A DNA stretch of 64,000 nucleotides from Breoghania corrubedonensis. Its GTDB lineage: Bacteria; Pseudomonadota; Alphaproteobacteria; Rhizobiales; Stappiaceae. Below, in pieces: positions 57,155-64,000 of the stretch. The notes under the pieces are model-generated. The model was given only the letters and a program-made list of their open reading frames with translations, made no database searches and had not been told where the DNA came from. Where the stretch lies: contig NZ_QAYG01000004.1 in NCBI RefSeq assembly GCF_003053845.1, positions 62,001-126,000 of the forward strand, given 5' to 3'. The first letter of the stretch is position 1; each line of letters opens with the position of its first letter. The position numbers and the translations under genes are program-made.

Positions 57155-57574
57155 ATGACCATGGTCGGCACCAAACGCGTCATCTTCTATCAGCTCAGCG
57201 CGAAATACATGGAGCGTGAAGAAGACATCCCGCCCGAGTCGAAGGAGGTCATGTACTACTCCCTCGCCATCGGGCACCACATCGGCGTGTTCGACTGTTT
57301 CAAGCCACAGCTGAAATGCTCCGGGGAGCTCTACGACCGGATCATCGAGGCTTTGCCGGAGGCAAGCGAGGCCCGCCGGAAGTTCGCAGGACTGCACAAG
57401 TTCGGCGAGATCATTGTCGACGCCACCCACACCAAGATGCTGTTGGCGGCGATCGAAACCCTCCTGCCCGATGCCGATCACGACATGGGCGAATGGCTCA
57501 AAGGCCTGCGCGCCTCGCTCGAAGCGATCCGCGCAGAGCCCGCGATCTATCTGATGGGGAGGATCATGGGATGA
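57155..57574 (+). CDS. hyfJ: HyfJ/HycH family formate hydrogenlyase maturation protein
   Basis: Small cytoplasmic protein of the HycH/HyfJ family, thought to assist maturation of the large subunit. The 139-residue protein starts VGTKRVIFYQLSAKYME and contains MYYSLAIGHHIGVFDCF, both family hallmarks. Its stop overlaps the start of the endopeptidase gene (ATGA), in keeping with a shared role in processing. Confidence 0.92.
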   Translation: MTMVGTKRVIFYQLSAKYMEREEDIPPESKEVMYYSLAIGHHIGVFDCFKPQLKCSGELYDRIIEALPEASEARRKFAGLHKFGEIIVDATHTKMLLAAIETLLPDADHDMGEWLKGLRASLEAIRAEPAIYLMGRIMG

Positions 57575-58029
57575 AACGCGTGGTGTTCACCGTCGGAAAC
57601 CCGATGCGCGGCGACGATGCGGCGGGCCCTCTGCTGGCGGAAATGCTGGAAAACGAACCAGCGCCGGGCTGGGACGTCATCGACGGCGCCGATGTCCCGG
57701 AAAACCACACGCACGCCGTGCGCAGGCTGGAGCCGGATCAGGTGCTCGTCGTCGACGCCGCAGCGATGGGGCTGAAACCGGGAGAAATCCGCATAATCGA
57801 TGAAGGTGACGTCGCGGACAACTTTCTCATCACGACGCACGCCATCCCACTGAATTTTCTCATTCAAAGTCTGAAGGAGACAGTCTCAGACATCCAGTTT
57901 CTCGGGATACAGCCCGAGGATACGAGCTTCTATGGCCCCGTTACCCCCGTCGTCCGCGAAGCCGTCGCAACGCTTCACAGGCATCTCGTGTCGGGAGGAG
58001 CCCCGGAAGACTATCAACCGGTCGCATGA
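57571..58029 (+). CDS. hycI: hydrogenase maturation endopeptidase (HycI type)
   Basis: Removes the C-terminal peptide of HyfG once nickel is inserted. The start is ATG 57571 with GGGAGG 8 bases upstream. The 152-residue protein has the nickel-sensing residues in GNPMRGDDAAG (Asp near 16), VVDAAAMG and the TTHAIPL histidine. Unlike E. coli, where hycI lies in the hyc operon and hyf has no dedicated protease, here it is part of the hyf operon. Confidence 0.93.
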   Translation: MKRVVFTVGNPMRGDDAAGPLLAEMLENEPAPGWDVIDGADVPENHTHAVRRLEPDQVLVVDAAAMGLKPGEIRIIDEGDVADNFLITTHAIPLNFLIQSLKETVSDIQFLGIQPEDTSFYGPVTPVVREAVATLHRHLVSGGAPEDYQPVA

Positions 58030-58101
58030 CTACTTCTCCGGCCTCTCCCGCAGAACGTCAGGCGAACCGTTCACCGAACCCGATACCGAAGGGAGATTTC
58101 G

Positions 58102-59013
58102 ATGGTAACGGGACAAAAGCAAGACGCACAGATCAAGTTAGACGCACTAACTCCGATTGAAATGGAAGAGAAGGCCGAACTGGCCGGCATCAGCAAAGCC
58201 AAGATGCCCGCCATGCCGATGTTCCTCCTGGCGATAGCCGCCGGCGCGTTCATCGCTCTCGGCGGCATGTACTACTGCATCATCGCTGCCGACCCCAACC
58301 TCGGTTTTGCCGCCAAGAAAATGGTCGGTGGCATCGCCTTCTGTCTCGGACTGGCCCTAGTTCTCGTGGCTGGCGCCGAGCTGTTTACCGGCAACTCGCT
58401 GATGGTCATGGCCCGCCTCAGCGGCCGGATCACCACGCCGCAAATCCTGCGGAACTGGATCATCGTTTGGGTTGGCAACCTTGTCGGCTCTGTCGTGATC
58501 GTCTTCATCGCCTTCATGGCGCATGAATACACGCTCAACGGCAACGGCGTCGAAACGGTGATGCTGAAAATCGGTATCGCGAAGGTATCGCTGGATTCCA
58601 CGACGATCTTCTTCAAGGCCATCATGTGCAACCTGATGGTGTGCCTGGCCGTGTGGCTCGCCTATTCCTGCCGCACTGTCGCCGACAAGATCATCGCGAT
58701 CATCCTGCCGATCTCCGGCTTCGTTGCCGCCGGCTTCGAACACTGCGTTGCCAACATGTACTTCCTGCCCTTCGCCTATCTCCTGAAGGAGACAGGCAAT
58801 GTCCCGGACGGCATGGACGTTTCGGCGCTGACCATTGCCAGCATCGCCCACAACATCCTGTTCGCTACAGCTGGCAATATCGTCGGCGGCGGTCTCTTCG
58901 TCGGCGCCCTGTACTGGGCCATCTATCGCAAGGGCATGGGCGGAACCGCACCGGCTCCCTCGAAGCAGGAAACGACAAGTGCCTCGAGCGGCCAGGTGGC
59001 GGCTCAGCAATAA
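58102..59013 (+). CDS. focB: formate/nitrite transporter family channel (FocA/FocB)
   Basis: Pentameric inner-membrane channel that would import or export formate. The 303-residue protein has six helices and family motifs ELFTGN, IMCNLMVCLAVWLAYS (pore-side region) and FEHCVANMYF. AAGGGAGA precedes the ATG. It lies 72 bases after hycI and probably ends the hyf operon, as focB does in E. coli. The symbol is by context; FocA and FocB cannot be separated by eye. Confidence 0.93.
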   Translation: MVTGQKQDAQIKLDALTPIEMEEKAELAGISKAKMPAMPMFLLAIAAGAFIALGGMYYCIIAADPNLGFAAKKMVGGIAFCLGLALVLVAGAELFTGNSLMVMARLSGRITTPQILRNWIIVWVGNLVGSVVIVFIAFMAHEYTLNGNGVETVMLKIGIAKVSLDSTTIFFKAIMCNLMVCLAVWLAYSCRTVADKIIAIILPISGFVAAGFEHCVANMYFLPFAYLLKETGNVPDGMDVSALTIASIAHNILFATAGNIVGGGLFVGALYWAIYRKGMGGTAPAPSKQETTSASSGQVAAQQ

Positions 59014-59146
59014 TACAAGGAACGCGGTCCGGGGTTCCCTCCTGCCGACCAGGGAATTTCGGGCCTCGTCCCCCGCAAATACGATCGATCCGGACCATGG
59101 AAACGCATTCGCCGCGGCCCAGGTCGTCGTGATGCGGGGGACAAGT

Positions 59147-59189
59147 GGAGCGCGGTAAGGACAGAGGTCTCGCTGTCCTGCCGCGCTCC
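59147..59189 (+). terminator. long hairpin downstream of the hyf operon
   Basis: GGAGCGCGG (59147-59155) pairs with CCGCGCTCC (59181-59189), and AGGACAG (59158-59164) with CTGTCCT (59173-59179), 16 pairs in all around an 8-base loop. No T-run follows, so it may be rho-assisted or protective. Confidence 0.5.
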
Positions 59190-59264
59190 ATGCGTTGTGA
59201 CCCTCGTGCCCAGCAGGCTGCCGCGTTCCCGCGATACTTCGCAGGAAAAGCAGGCGCCGCGGCG

Positions 59265-59306
59265 CAAAAAATCCCTCGAGACGCCCGTCAGGTGTCTCGA
59301 GGGATT
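59265..59306 (-). terminator. rho-independent terminator after hypE
   Basis: AATCCCTCGAGAC (59270-59282) and GTCTCGAGGGATT (59294-59306) form a 13-bp perfect stem with an 11-base loop. On the reverse strand it is followed by a U-tract (bases 59266-59271 read as T). It lies 46 bases past the hypE stop. Confidence 0.9.
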
Positions 59307-59352
59307 GGCAAAAGGACAGACTTGCTTGAGACGGCCCAGGCCGTCGGAAATG

Positions 59353-60417
59353 TCAGCAAATGCGAGGAAGCTGCTCGCCGTTCAGCCATTCCACGACACG
59401 TTCGGAGCCGAAGCTGGTCTCAAGCCGCACAAGCTTCAAGGGATCCGCTACCACGTGGCCGATTATTGCCGCATCGCTTCCGAAAGGGGCGGCCTGCATG
59501 ACCGCCAGCAGCGCTTCGGCCTTGTCCTTTGGACAGAAGGCGAGAAGCTTGCCTTCGTTGGCGACACCCAGCGGATCGATGCCCAGAAGCTCGCAGGCTC
59601 CGCGAACCGCCGGCTTGATCGGCAGCGCCTCCTCCTCCAGCACCAGACCGACGCCGGACTGATTGGCGAGTTCGTTCAAGGTGGCAGCAAGTCCTCCGCG
59701 CGTGGGGTCGCGCAGGCAGTGGATCTCGGGCTCCGCCTCAACCATTGCCCGGATCATACGGTGAAGCGGGGCGCTGTCGCTTTCGATTGCGGTTTCGAAA
59801 TCGAGGTTCTCGCGCTTCGACAGGATGGCGATGCCATGGTCGCCGATGGATCCCGAAACCAGAATGGCATCGCCTTCCTGAATCCTGTCACCACCGATCT
59901 CCAGGCCATCTGCCAGCACACCGACGCCGGCCGTCGATATGAAGACACCATCCGCCTTGCCGCGTTCGACGACCTTGGTATCACCGGTGACGATCGGCAC
60001 CCCGGCCGCGCGCGACGCGTCGGCCATGCTCAGGACGATGCGCCTGAGATCGGCAAGCGGCAGCCCTTCCTCGATGATAAAGCTCGCCGACAGATAGAGC
60101 GGTGTCGCTCCGCTCATGGCAACGTCATTGATGGTGCCATGCACGGCGAGCGAGCCGATATCGCCACCGGGAAAGAACAGTGGCGAGATGACATAACCGT
60201 CCGTCGACATGACAAGACGACCATCGGCCGGCGGCATGACCGCCATGTCATTCCCCTGGGACAAAAACTCGTTGTCGAATGCCTGCCCGAAGATCTCGGA
60301 TACAAGCTGCGCCATGGCCCGGCCGCCGCCACCGTGGGTCATGTCGACCCGGCCATTGGCAATATCGAGCGGACGCGGGAACAGACGGGTGTCCCGTCTT
60401 CTGGGTTGTTCGTTCAT
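59353..60417 (-). CDS. hypE: hydrogenase maturation protein HypE
   Basis: Dehydrates the carbamoyl group placed on its C-terminal Cys to a thiocyanate, the source of the CN ligands of the NiFe site. The start is ATG 60417 with AAGGAGGGG just upstream; the longer open frame runs back into hypD and is not used. The 354-residue protein belongs to the PurM/SelD fold, has MTHGGGGRAM near the N terminus and DPTRGGLAATLNE in the middle, and ends in the obligatory PRIC. Confidence 0.96.
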   Translation of the reverse strand: MNEQPRRRDTRLFPRPLDIANGRVDMTHGGGGRAMAQLVSEIFGQAFDNEFLSQGNDMAVMPPADGRLVMSTDGYVISPLFFPGGDIGSLAVHGTINDVAMSGATPLYLSASFIIEEGLPLADLRRIVLSMADASRAAGVPIVTGDTKVVERGKADGVFISTAGVGVLADGLEIGGDRIQEGDAILVSGSIGDHGIAILSKRENLDFETAIESDSAPLHRMIRAMVEAEPEIHCLRDPTRGGLAATLNELANQSGVGLVLEEEALPIKPAVRGACELLGIDPLGVANEGKLLAFCPKDKAEALLAVMQAAPFGSDAAIIGHVVADPLKLVRLETSFGSERVVEWLNGEQLPRIC

Positions 60418-60439
60418 TATCCCCTCCTTCATGGCCGCG

Positions 60440-61552
60440 CTACGCCGCCGCCTTGTTCCGATGTCGGCCATAGAGCCAATGAGCCGCACAGCCGCCCTCG
60501 CTCGATACCATGCACGAGCCGATCGGTTCGTCGGGCGTGCAGGTCCGACCAAAGAGCGGGCATTGTTCCGGCCGCTTGAGCCCGCGAACCACGTCCGCGC
60601 AGGCGCACGACTTGGGATCGGGAACGGCACGATAGGGAAGCTGGAATTTCAGCTCCGCATCGAAGTCTGCATAGTCATCAGCCACCCTCAGCGCGCTGTC
60701 GGGCAAACGCCCAAGTCCACGCCATTCGAAGGCACCGCGAAGCTGAAGCGTCTCCGCGATCACTTCACGCGCCTTCGGGTTGCCAACTGCTGGAAGTGCG
60801 CGCACATAAGCATTTTCCACGCGCGGCCGGCCTTCATTGACCTGCCGAGTCAGCATCAGGATCGCCTGCAGCAGGTCGAGCGGCTCGAAGCCCGCCACAA
60901 CGATCGCCTGCCCTCTGTCGGCGAATTCCTGATAGGGCTCGATACCGATGACGGCAGAGACGTGGCCCGGCCCGATGATACCCTGCAAAGGCAGGCTCTC
61001 CCCGTCCAGGATCGCTCGCATGGCGGCCGGGGTCAGCACATGATTGCAGAAGATGGAGAAATTCGTCAGCCGCTCCGCTTTGGCGATCTTCAGCGCCATG
61101 GCGGTCGGCGGCGTCGTCGTCTCGAAGCCGATGGCGAGGAATGCGACTTCACGATCGGGATTCTCACGCGCGATTTTCAACGCATCGAGCGTCGACCAGA
61201 CCATGCGGATATCGGCCCCGGCCGCCTTGGCTCTCAGAAGGCTCATACGGTGGGAGCCGGGAACCCGCATCATGTCGCCATAGGAGCACAGGATCACCCC
61301 ATGATCGCGCGCAAGTTCGATTGCGCTGTCGACGCGCCCCACCGGGAGCACACAGACCGGGCATCCCGGGCCGTGAACAAGGCGGATGCTTTTTGGAAGC
61401 ATCTCCTCAAGGCCATAGCGCGCGATGGTATGAGTATGTCCGCCACAGAATTCCATGAACGTGTAGGAACGATCCGGCGTGCACTCGGCGTCAATCGCAG
61501 CGGCGATCTTGCGGGCGAGCTTGCCATCCCTGAATTCGGTAGCGTACTTCAT
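60440..61552 (-). CDS. hypD: hydrogenase formation protein HypD
   Basis: Iron-sulfur scaffold on which the Fe(CN)2CO group is built with HypC. The 370-residue protein has the key Cys in FMEFCGGHTHTIARYG (near residue 35), the GPGCPVCVLP motif, and the C-terminal [4Fe-4S] Cys set (CACADVVRG, ECPLFG-type CPLFGRTCTPD, and SEGGCAAHW). Its start overlaps the hypC stop by 4 bases; it is 22 bases before hypE. Confidence 0.96.
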   Translation of the reverse strand: MKYATEFRDGKLARKIAAAIDAECTPDRSYTFMEFCGGHTHTIARYGLEEMLPKSIRLVHGPGCPVCVLPVGRVDSAIELARDHGVILCSYGDMMRVPGSHRMSLLRAKAAGADIRMVWSTLDALKIARENPDREVAFLAIGFETTTPPTAMALKIAKAERLTNFSIFCNHVLTPAAMRAILDGESLPLQGIIGPGHVSAVIGIEPYQEFADRGQAIVVAGFEPLDLLQAILMLTRQVNEGRPRVENAYVRALPAVGNPKAREVIAETLQLRGAFEWRGLGRLPDSALRVADDYADFDAELKFQLPYRAVPDPKSCACADVVRGLKRPEQCPLFGRTCTPDEPIGSCMVSSEGGCAAHWLYGRHRNKAAA

Positions 61553-61800
61553 CCTGCCAGCTCCGCCAGCTTGAGTTCGCCCGCCAGTTCCCCCATTTCC
61601 CTGAGCGCATCCAGCGTTTCCTTCGCCTCCTCCGGCGAAATGCGGCTGAGAGCGAAACCCACGTGAATGAGAACGTAGTCGCCGACGACGATATTACTGA
61701 GCAACGCCAGGCTCACAGCCTTCTCGACGCCATCGATATTGACCTTGCCCATCCCGTCGGGCAGGAGTTCGACCACTTCGGCCGGAATAGCCAGACACAT
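61549..61800 (-). CDS. hypC: hydrogenase maturation chaperone HypC
   Basis: Carries the iron group from HypD to the large subunit. The start is ATG 61800, giving MCLAIPAEVVEL with the essential Cys2; the frame is open upstream into hypF but Cys2 must be next to the initiator. 83 residues, with the IHVGFALSRIS block typical of HypC. AAGGGAAAG precedes the ATG. ATGA overlap with hypD. Confidence 0.96.
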   Translation of the reverse strand: MCLAIPAEVVELLPDGMGKVNIDGVEKAVSLALLSNIVVGDYVLIHVGFALSRISPEEAKETLDALREMGELAGELKLAELAG

Positions 61801-61817
61801 CGTTCTTTCCCTTCGTA

Positions 61818-62975
61818 CTAGAACGCCTCTTCGAGGCGTTGCGCTGCCGCAAACGCCTGCCCGAGACTGACCGCCGGATCGCCCGGACCGAGCCGATCGG
61901 GTTTCAGGATCTGCACCCCCTGGGCACCGAGCCTGTAGGAAAGATCCCTCGTGAGGACCTTGTTGAAGAAGCAGCCGCCGGAATAGACGATCCCCGTGAC
62001 TGGCAGCGGCAACCGGTGCATGGAGACGACCACCCACTCCGCAACCGCCGCAGCCAGCGTTCCGTGAAAGAGATTGGCGCCTTCCACCGGATCGCTCACG
62101 TCGGCCAGGGCCGAAAGCAACGGCCGCAGGTCGAGTTCCCCCTCACCGGAGATACGCCAGCCGGTCGGAAGTTCCTTCGGTTCGCTCACCAGCGCCTCCA
62201 GTGCCATCGGCGCCTGCCCCTCGTGTTCGGCGACCTCGCAAACGCCCAGAAGCCCGGCAGCGGCATCGAATAGCCGGCCCATCGATGTGGTTCGCGGGCA
62301 GTTGAGGCCCTTGTCCATCACGAGAGCGAGATGCCGCGCGCCCTCGATGTCAGGCCAGCGGGCGGAAATATCCGCCCCCCGCCCGATCGCGTGAAGCGCC
62401 GCGGCCCCCATGCGCCAGACCTCGCGGGCAGCCACGTCGCCCCCCGGCTGAAGAATGGGATGAAGATGCCCCGCCCGGAAATACGTGCCGCCGTCGACGA
62501 ACAGCAGTTCGCCACCCCAGGCCTCGTTTTCGGGTCCGAGACCGAATCCGTCGAAGGACAATCCGAGCACGGGAGCATCGTGAGCGTTTTCAGCCACCAC
62601 CGCCGCCACATGGGCATGATGGTGCTGCACCGGGATCAGTTCGGCACCGAGCTCTTCCGCCAGCACGGCCGCGAAACGGGTGGAGGGGAAATCCGGGTGA
62701 AGATCGTGAGCGACCGCCGCCGGCACCACGCCGAGCCGCTCTATCAGCGCCCACGCCATCTCTTCCATGGCCATGATCGCACCCGGCGTGTCGGTGTGGC
62801 CGACATCGCGCGATACATGGGCCTTGTCCCCGTCGATCACCGTGATCGTGTCTTTCAGGAAGGCACCGAGGCCGATGACCGGCGGCAACCGGCGTGGGAG
62901 ATCGACGACGATGTGAACAGGATCGTCCGCCCCCCTCGCCTGCTTCGCCATTCTGCGTTCGGCCGCGCTTGCCAT
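61818..62975 (-). CDS. hypF: short HypF: C-terminal carbamoyltransferase region only
   Basis: HypF normally makes carbamoyl-adenylate and moves the carbamoyl group to HypE. Full-length HypF is about 750 residues: acylphosphatase, zinc fingers, YrdC-like and Kae1-like domains. This protein has 385 residues and shows only the Kae1-like part: GLGAFLKDT, the metal-binding HHHAH (near 118), LSFDGFGLGPENEAWGGELL and YSGGCFFNKVL. No acylphosphatase or zinc-finger motif is seen, and the frame does not continue upstream because hypB ends 3 bases before it. A comparable short HypF1 is known, from memory, in Cupriavidus. Confidence 0.85.
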   Translation of the reverse strand: MASAAERRMAKQARGADDPVHIVVDLPRRLPPVIGLGAFLKDTITVIDGDKAHVSRDVGHTDTPGAIMAMEEMAWALIERLGVVPAAVAHDLHPDFPSTRFAAVLAEELGAELIPVQHHHAHVAAVVAENAHDAPVLGLSFDGFGLGPENEAWGGELLFVDGGTYFRAGHLHPILQPGGDVAAREVWRMGAAALHAIGRGADISARWPDIEGARHLALVMDKGLNCPRTTSMGRLFDAAAGLLGVCEVAEHEGQAPMALEALVSEPKELPTGWRISGEGELDLRPLLSALADVSDPVEGANLFHGTLAAAVAEWVVVSMHRLPLPVTGIVYSGGCFFNKVLTRDLSYRLGAQGVQILKPDRLGPGDPAVSLGQAFAAAQRLEEAF

Positions 62976-62977
62976 GA

Positions 62978-63895
62978 TCAGGCCGCCCTTGTGGCAAGCA
63001 GCCCGGCACGACGTTCGCGCACCCAGTCGAGCCAGGCTTCAAGCCCCTCGCCGGTCGTGGCGGATAGCTGAAGGATCTGCAGCGACGGGTTCACACGACG
63101 CGCCATTCCCATGCAACGAGCAATATCGAACTGAACGTAGGGCGCAAGATCGATCTTGTTCAGGATCATCAGGTCCGCAACGGCGAACATGTCGGGATAC
63201 TTGATCGGTTTGTCCTCGCCTTCGGTGACGGACAGGATCACCACCTTTGCCGCCTCACCAAGATCGAAAGCGGCTGGACAGACGAGATTGCCGACATTCT
63301 CGATGAAGAGCACCGAGCCCTCCTCCGCGGAGAGCCCGTTCGCGGCATCCTCGATCATCGCCGCATCCAGGTGGCACCCCTTGCCCGTGTTGACCTGGAT
63401 GGCCGGCGCACCAGTTGCGCGAATCCGGTCGGCGTCGTTGGAGGTCTGCTGATCACCCTCGATGACAGCGACGGGGAGTTCCGATTGAAGGGCCTTGACC
63501 GTCTCGCACAAAAGCGTCGTCTTGCCCGAACCCGGGCTCGACAGCAGATTGAGGGCGAGCACGCCATCCGTTTCGAACCTTGCGCGGTTTCGCGAAGCCC
63601 GACGGTCATTTTCGCCAAGCACCGCTTCCTCCATCCGGATCACATGGGTCTGATCGAGACCGGGCACCGAGACACCGGCTTCTCCCTCTCCATAGTGGAT
63701 GTGGGACGCACCGCGCTCGAGCTCGTGCCCATGCCCGTGCCCATGTTCGTGACCATGCGCGACACCAGCCGCGTGGAGCGCGGCGTGTTCGGCCTCGCTC
63801 ATTCCCTCATGATCATGATGGTGGTGATGGCCGTGATCGTGGCCATGGCCTTGACCTTCGACGGTGGCCTGACCGCAACCGCAAACGCTACACAT
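62978..63895 (-). CDS. hypB: hydrogenase nickel incorporation GTPase HypB
   Basis: GTPase that inserts nickel into the large subunit with HypA. The start is ATG 63895 (MCSVCGCG), placing the high-affinity nickel motif CxxCGC at the N terminus; the frame is open 10 codons further. The 305-residue protein has a His-rich stretch (about 16-62, over 20 His) able to store nickel or zinc, then the GTPase with P-loop [10 protein letters not shown], the metal-binding Cys/His pair in GKGCHLD, and NKIDLAPYV. First gene of hypBFCDE. Confidence 0.96.
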   Translation of the reverse strand: MCSVCGCGQATVEGQGHGHDHGHHHHHDHEGMSEAEHAALHAAGVAHGHEHGHGHGHELERGASHIHYGEGEAGVSVPGLDQTHVIRMEEAVLGENDRRASRNRARFETDGVLALNLLSSPGSGKTTLLCETVKALQSELPVAVIEGDQQTSNDADRIRATGAPAIQVNTGKGCHLDAAMIEDAANGLSAEEGSVLFIENVGNLVCPAAFDLGEAAKVVILSVTEGEDKPIKYPDMFAVADLMILNKIDLAPYVQFDIARCMGMARRVNPSLQILQLSATTGEGLEAWLDWVRERRAGLLATRAA

Positions 63896-63906
63896 GGCGC
63901 CTAACT

Positions 63907-63960
63907 CCGATACCCGCTGCGTCACCTTCGCACGCGAGCCGCGTCAGAAGCGGGTATCGG
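63907..63960. promoter_or_regulatory. 12-bp perfect inverted repeat upstream of hypB
   Basis: CCGATACCCGCT (63907-63918) and AGCGGGTATCGG (63949-63960) are exact complements 30 bases apart, beginning 11 bases upstream of the hypB ATG. It may be a leader stem in hypB mRNA or the terminator of a gene beyond the window. Confidence 0.5.
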
Positions 63961-64000
63961 CCCGACGCTTGCGTGCTGTTTCGAATTCGTCAAATCAGTG

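Larger units (their letters stand above)
59014..59352. other. 339-base convergent gap, formate channel / hypE
   Basis: Contains one hairpin serving the hyf operon (59147-59189) and one clear terminator serving the hyp operon (59270-59306). No other element was seen. Confidence 0.7.

Noticed and set aside
60209-61666. 485-codon open frame opposite hypE and hypD
   Set aside because: Antisense to two genes with all family residues intact.

Overview
The window is high-GC bacterial chromosome from an alphaproteobacterium, most likely Hyphomicrobiales. The housekeeping order supports this: lptF-lptG-lptD-surA-pdxA-rsmA, then gmk/yicC/mltG/fabF/acpP/fabG/fabD facing the other way, then rpsF-rpsR-rplI, dnaB, alr, radA, cvpA and purF. 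Genus cannot be read from sequence alone. No tRNA, rRNA, insertion sequence, prophage or CRISPR array was seen.

Layout. 1-7.8 kb (+): LPS transport permeases LptF/LptG, outer-membrane LptD, a SurA-type periplasmic chaperone, PdxA and RsmA. 7.8-14.7 kb (-): FabD-FabG-AcpP-FabF fatty-acid synthesis genes, then MltG-YicC-Gmk. 15.1-25.8 kb (+): ribosomal proteins bS6, bS18 and bL9, cyclopropane fatty acid synthase, DnaB, alanine racemase, RadA, CvpA, PurF and a short-chain dehydrogenase. 26-36.3 kb (mixed): a chemoreceptor, an AraC regulator, Der GTPase, BamB with its TPR partner, PanB, an NnrU-like membrane protein, a PilZ protein, an L,D-transpeptidase and a GNAT acetyltransferase. 36.4-41.7 kb: an RND efflux pump with a divergent TetR regulator. 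41.8-43.2 kb: an FdsR-like LysR regulator and HypA.

The most notable part is 42.9-63.9 kb, a nearly complete formate hydrogenlyase of the hydrogenase-4 (Hyf) type. It contains a formate dehydrogenase H homologue with cysteine instead of selenocysteine (fdhF), a HydN ferredoxin, hyfABCDEFGHIJ in E. coli order, an HycI-type maturation endopeptidase, a FocA/FocB formate channel and, convergent to these, hypB-hypF-hypC-hypD-hypE. Formate would enter through the channel and be oxidised by FdhF. Electrons would pass along the ferredoxin subunits to the NiFe site in HyfG/HyfI and reduce protons to H2, while the antiporter-like subunits HyfB, HyfD and HyfF could couple this to ion movement.

The AT-rich divergent control region between hydN and hyfA carries a perfect FNR/Anr/FixK-type box (TTGAT-N4-ATCAA) and a separate 13-bp perfect inverted repeat. 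No FhlA/HyfR-type activator is encoded in the window. The HypF gene is a short form that keeps only the C-terminal Kae1-like carbamoyltransferase region. Many intergenic spaces carry strong hairpins, several of them clear terminators.
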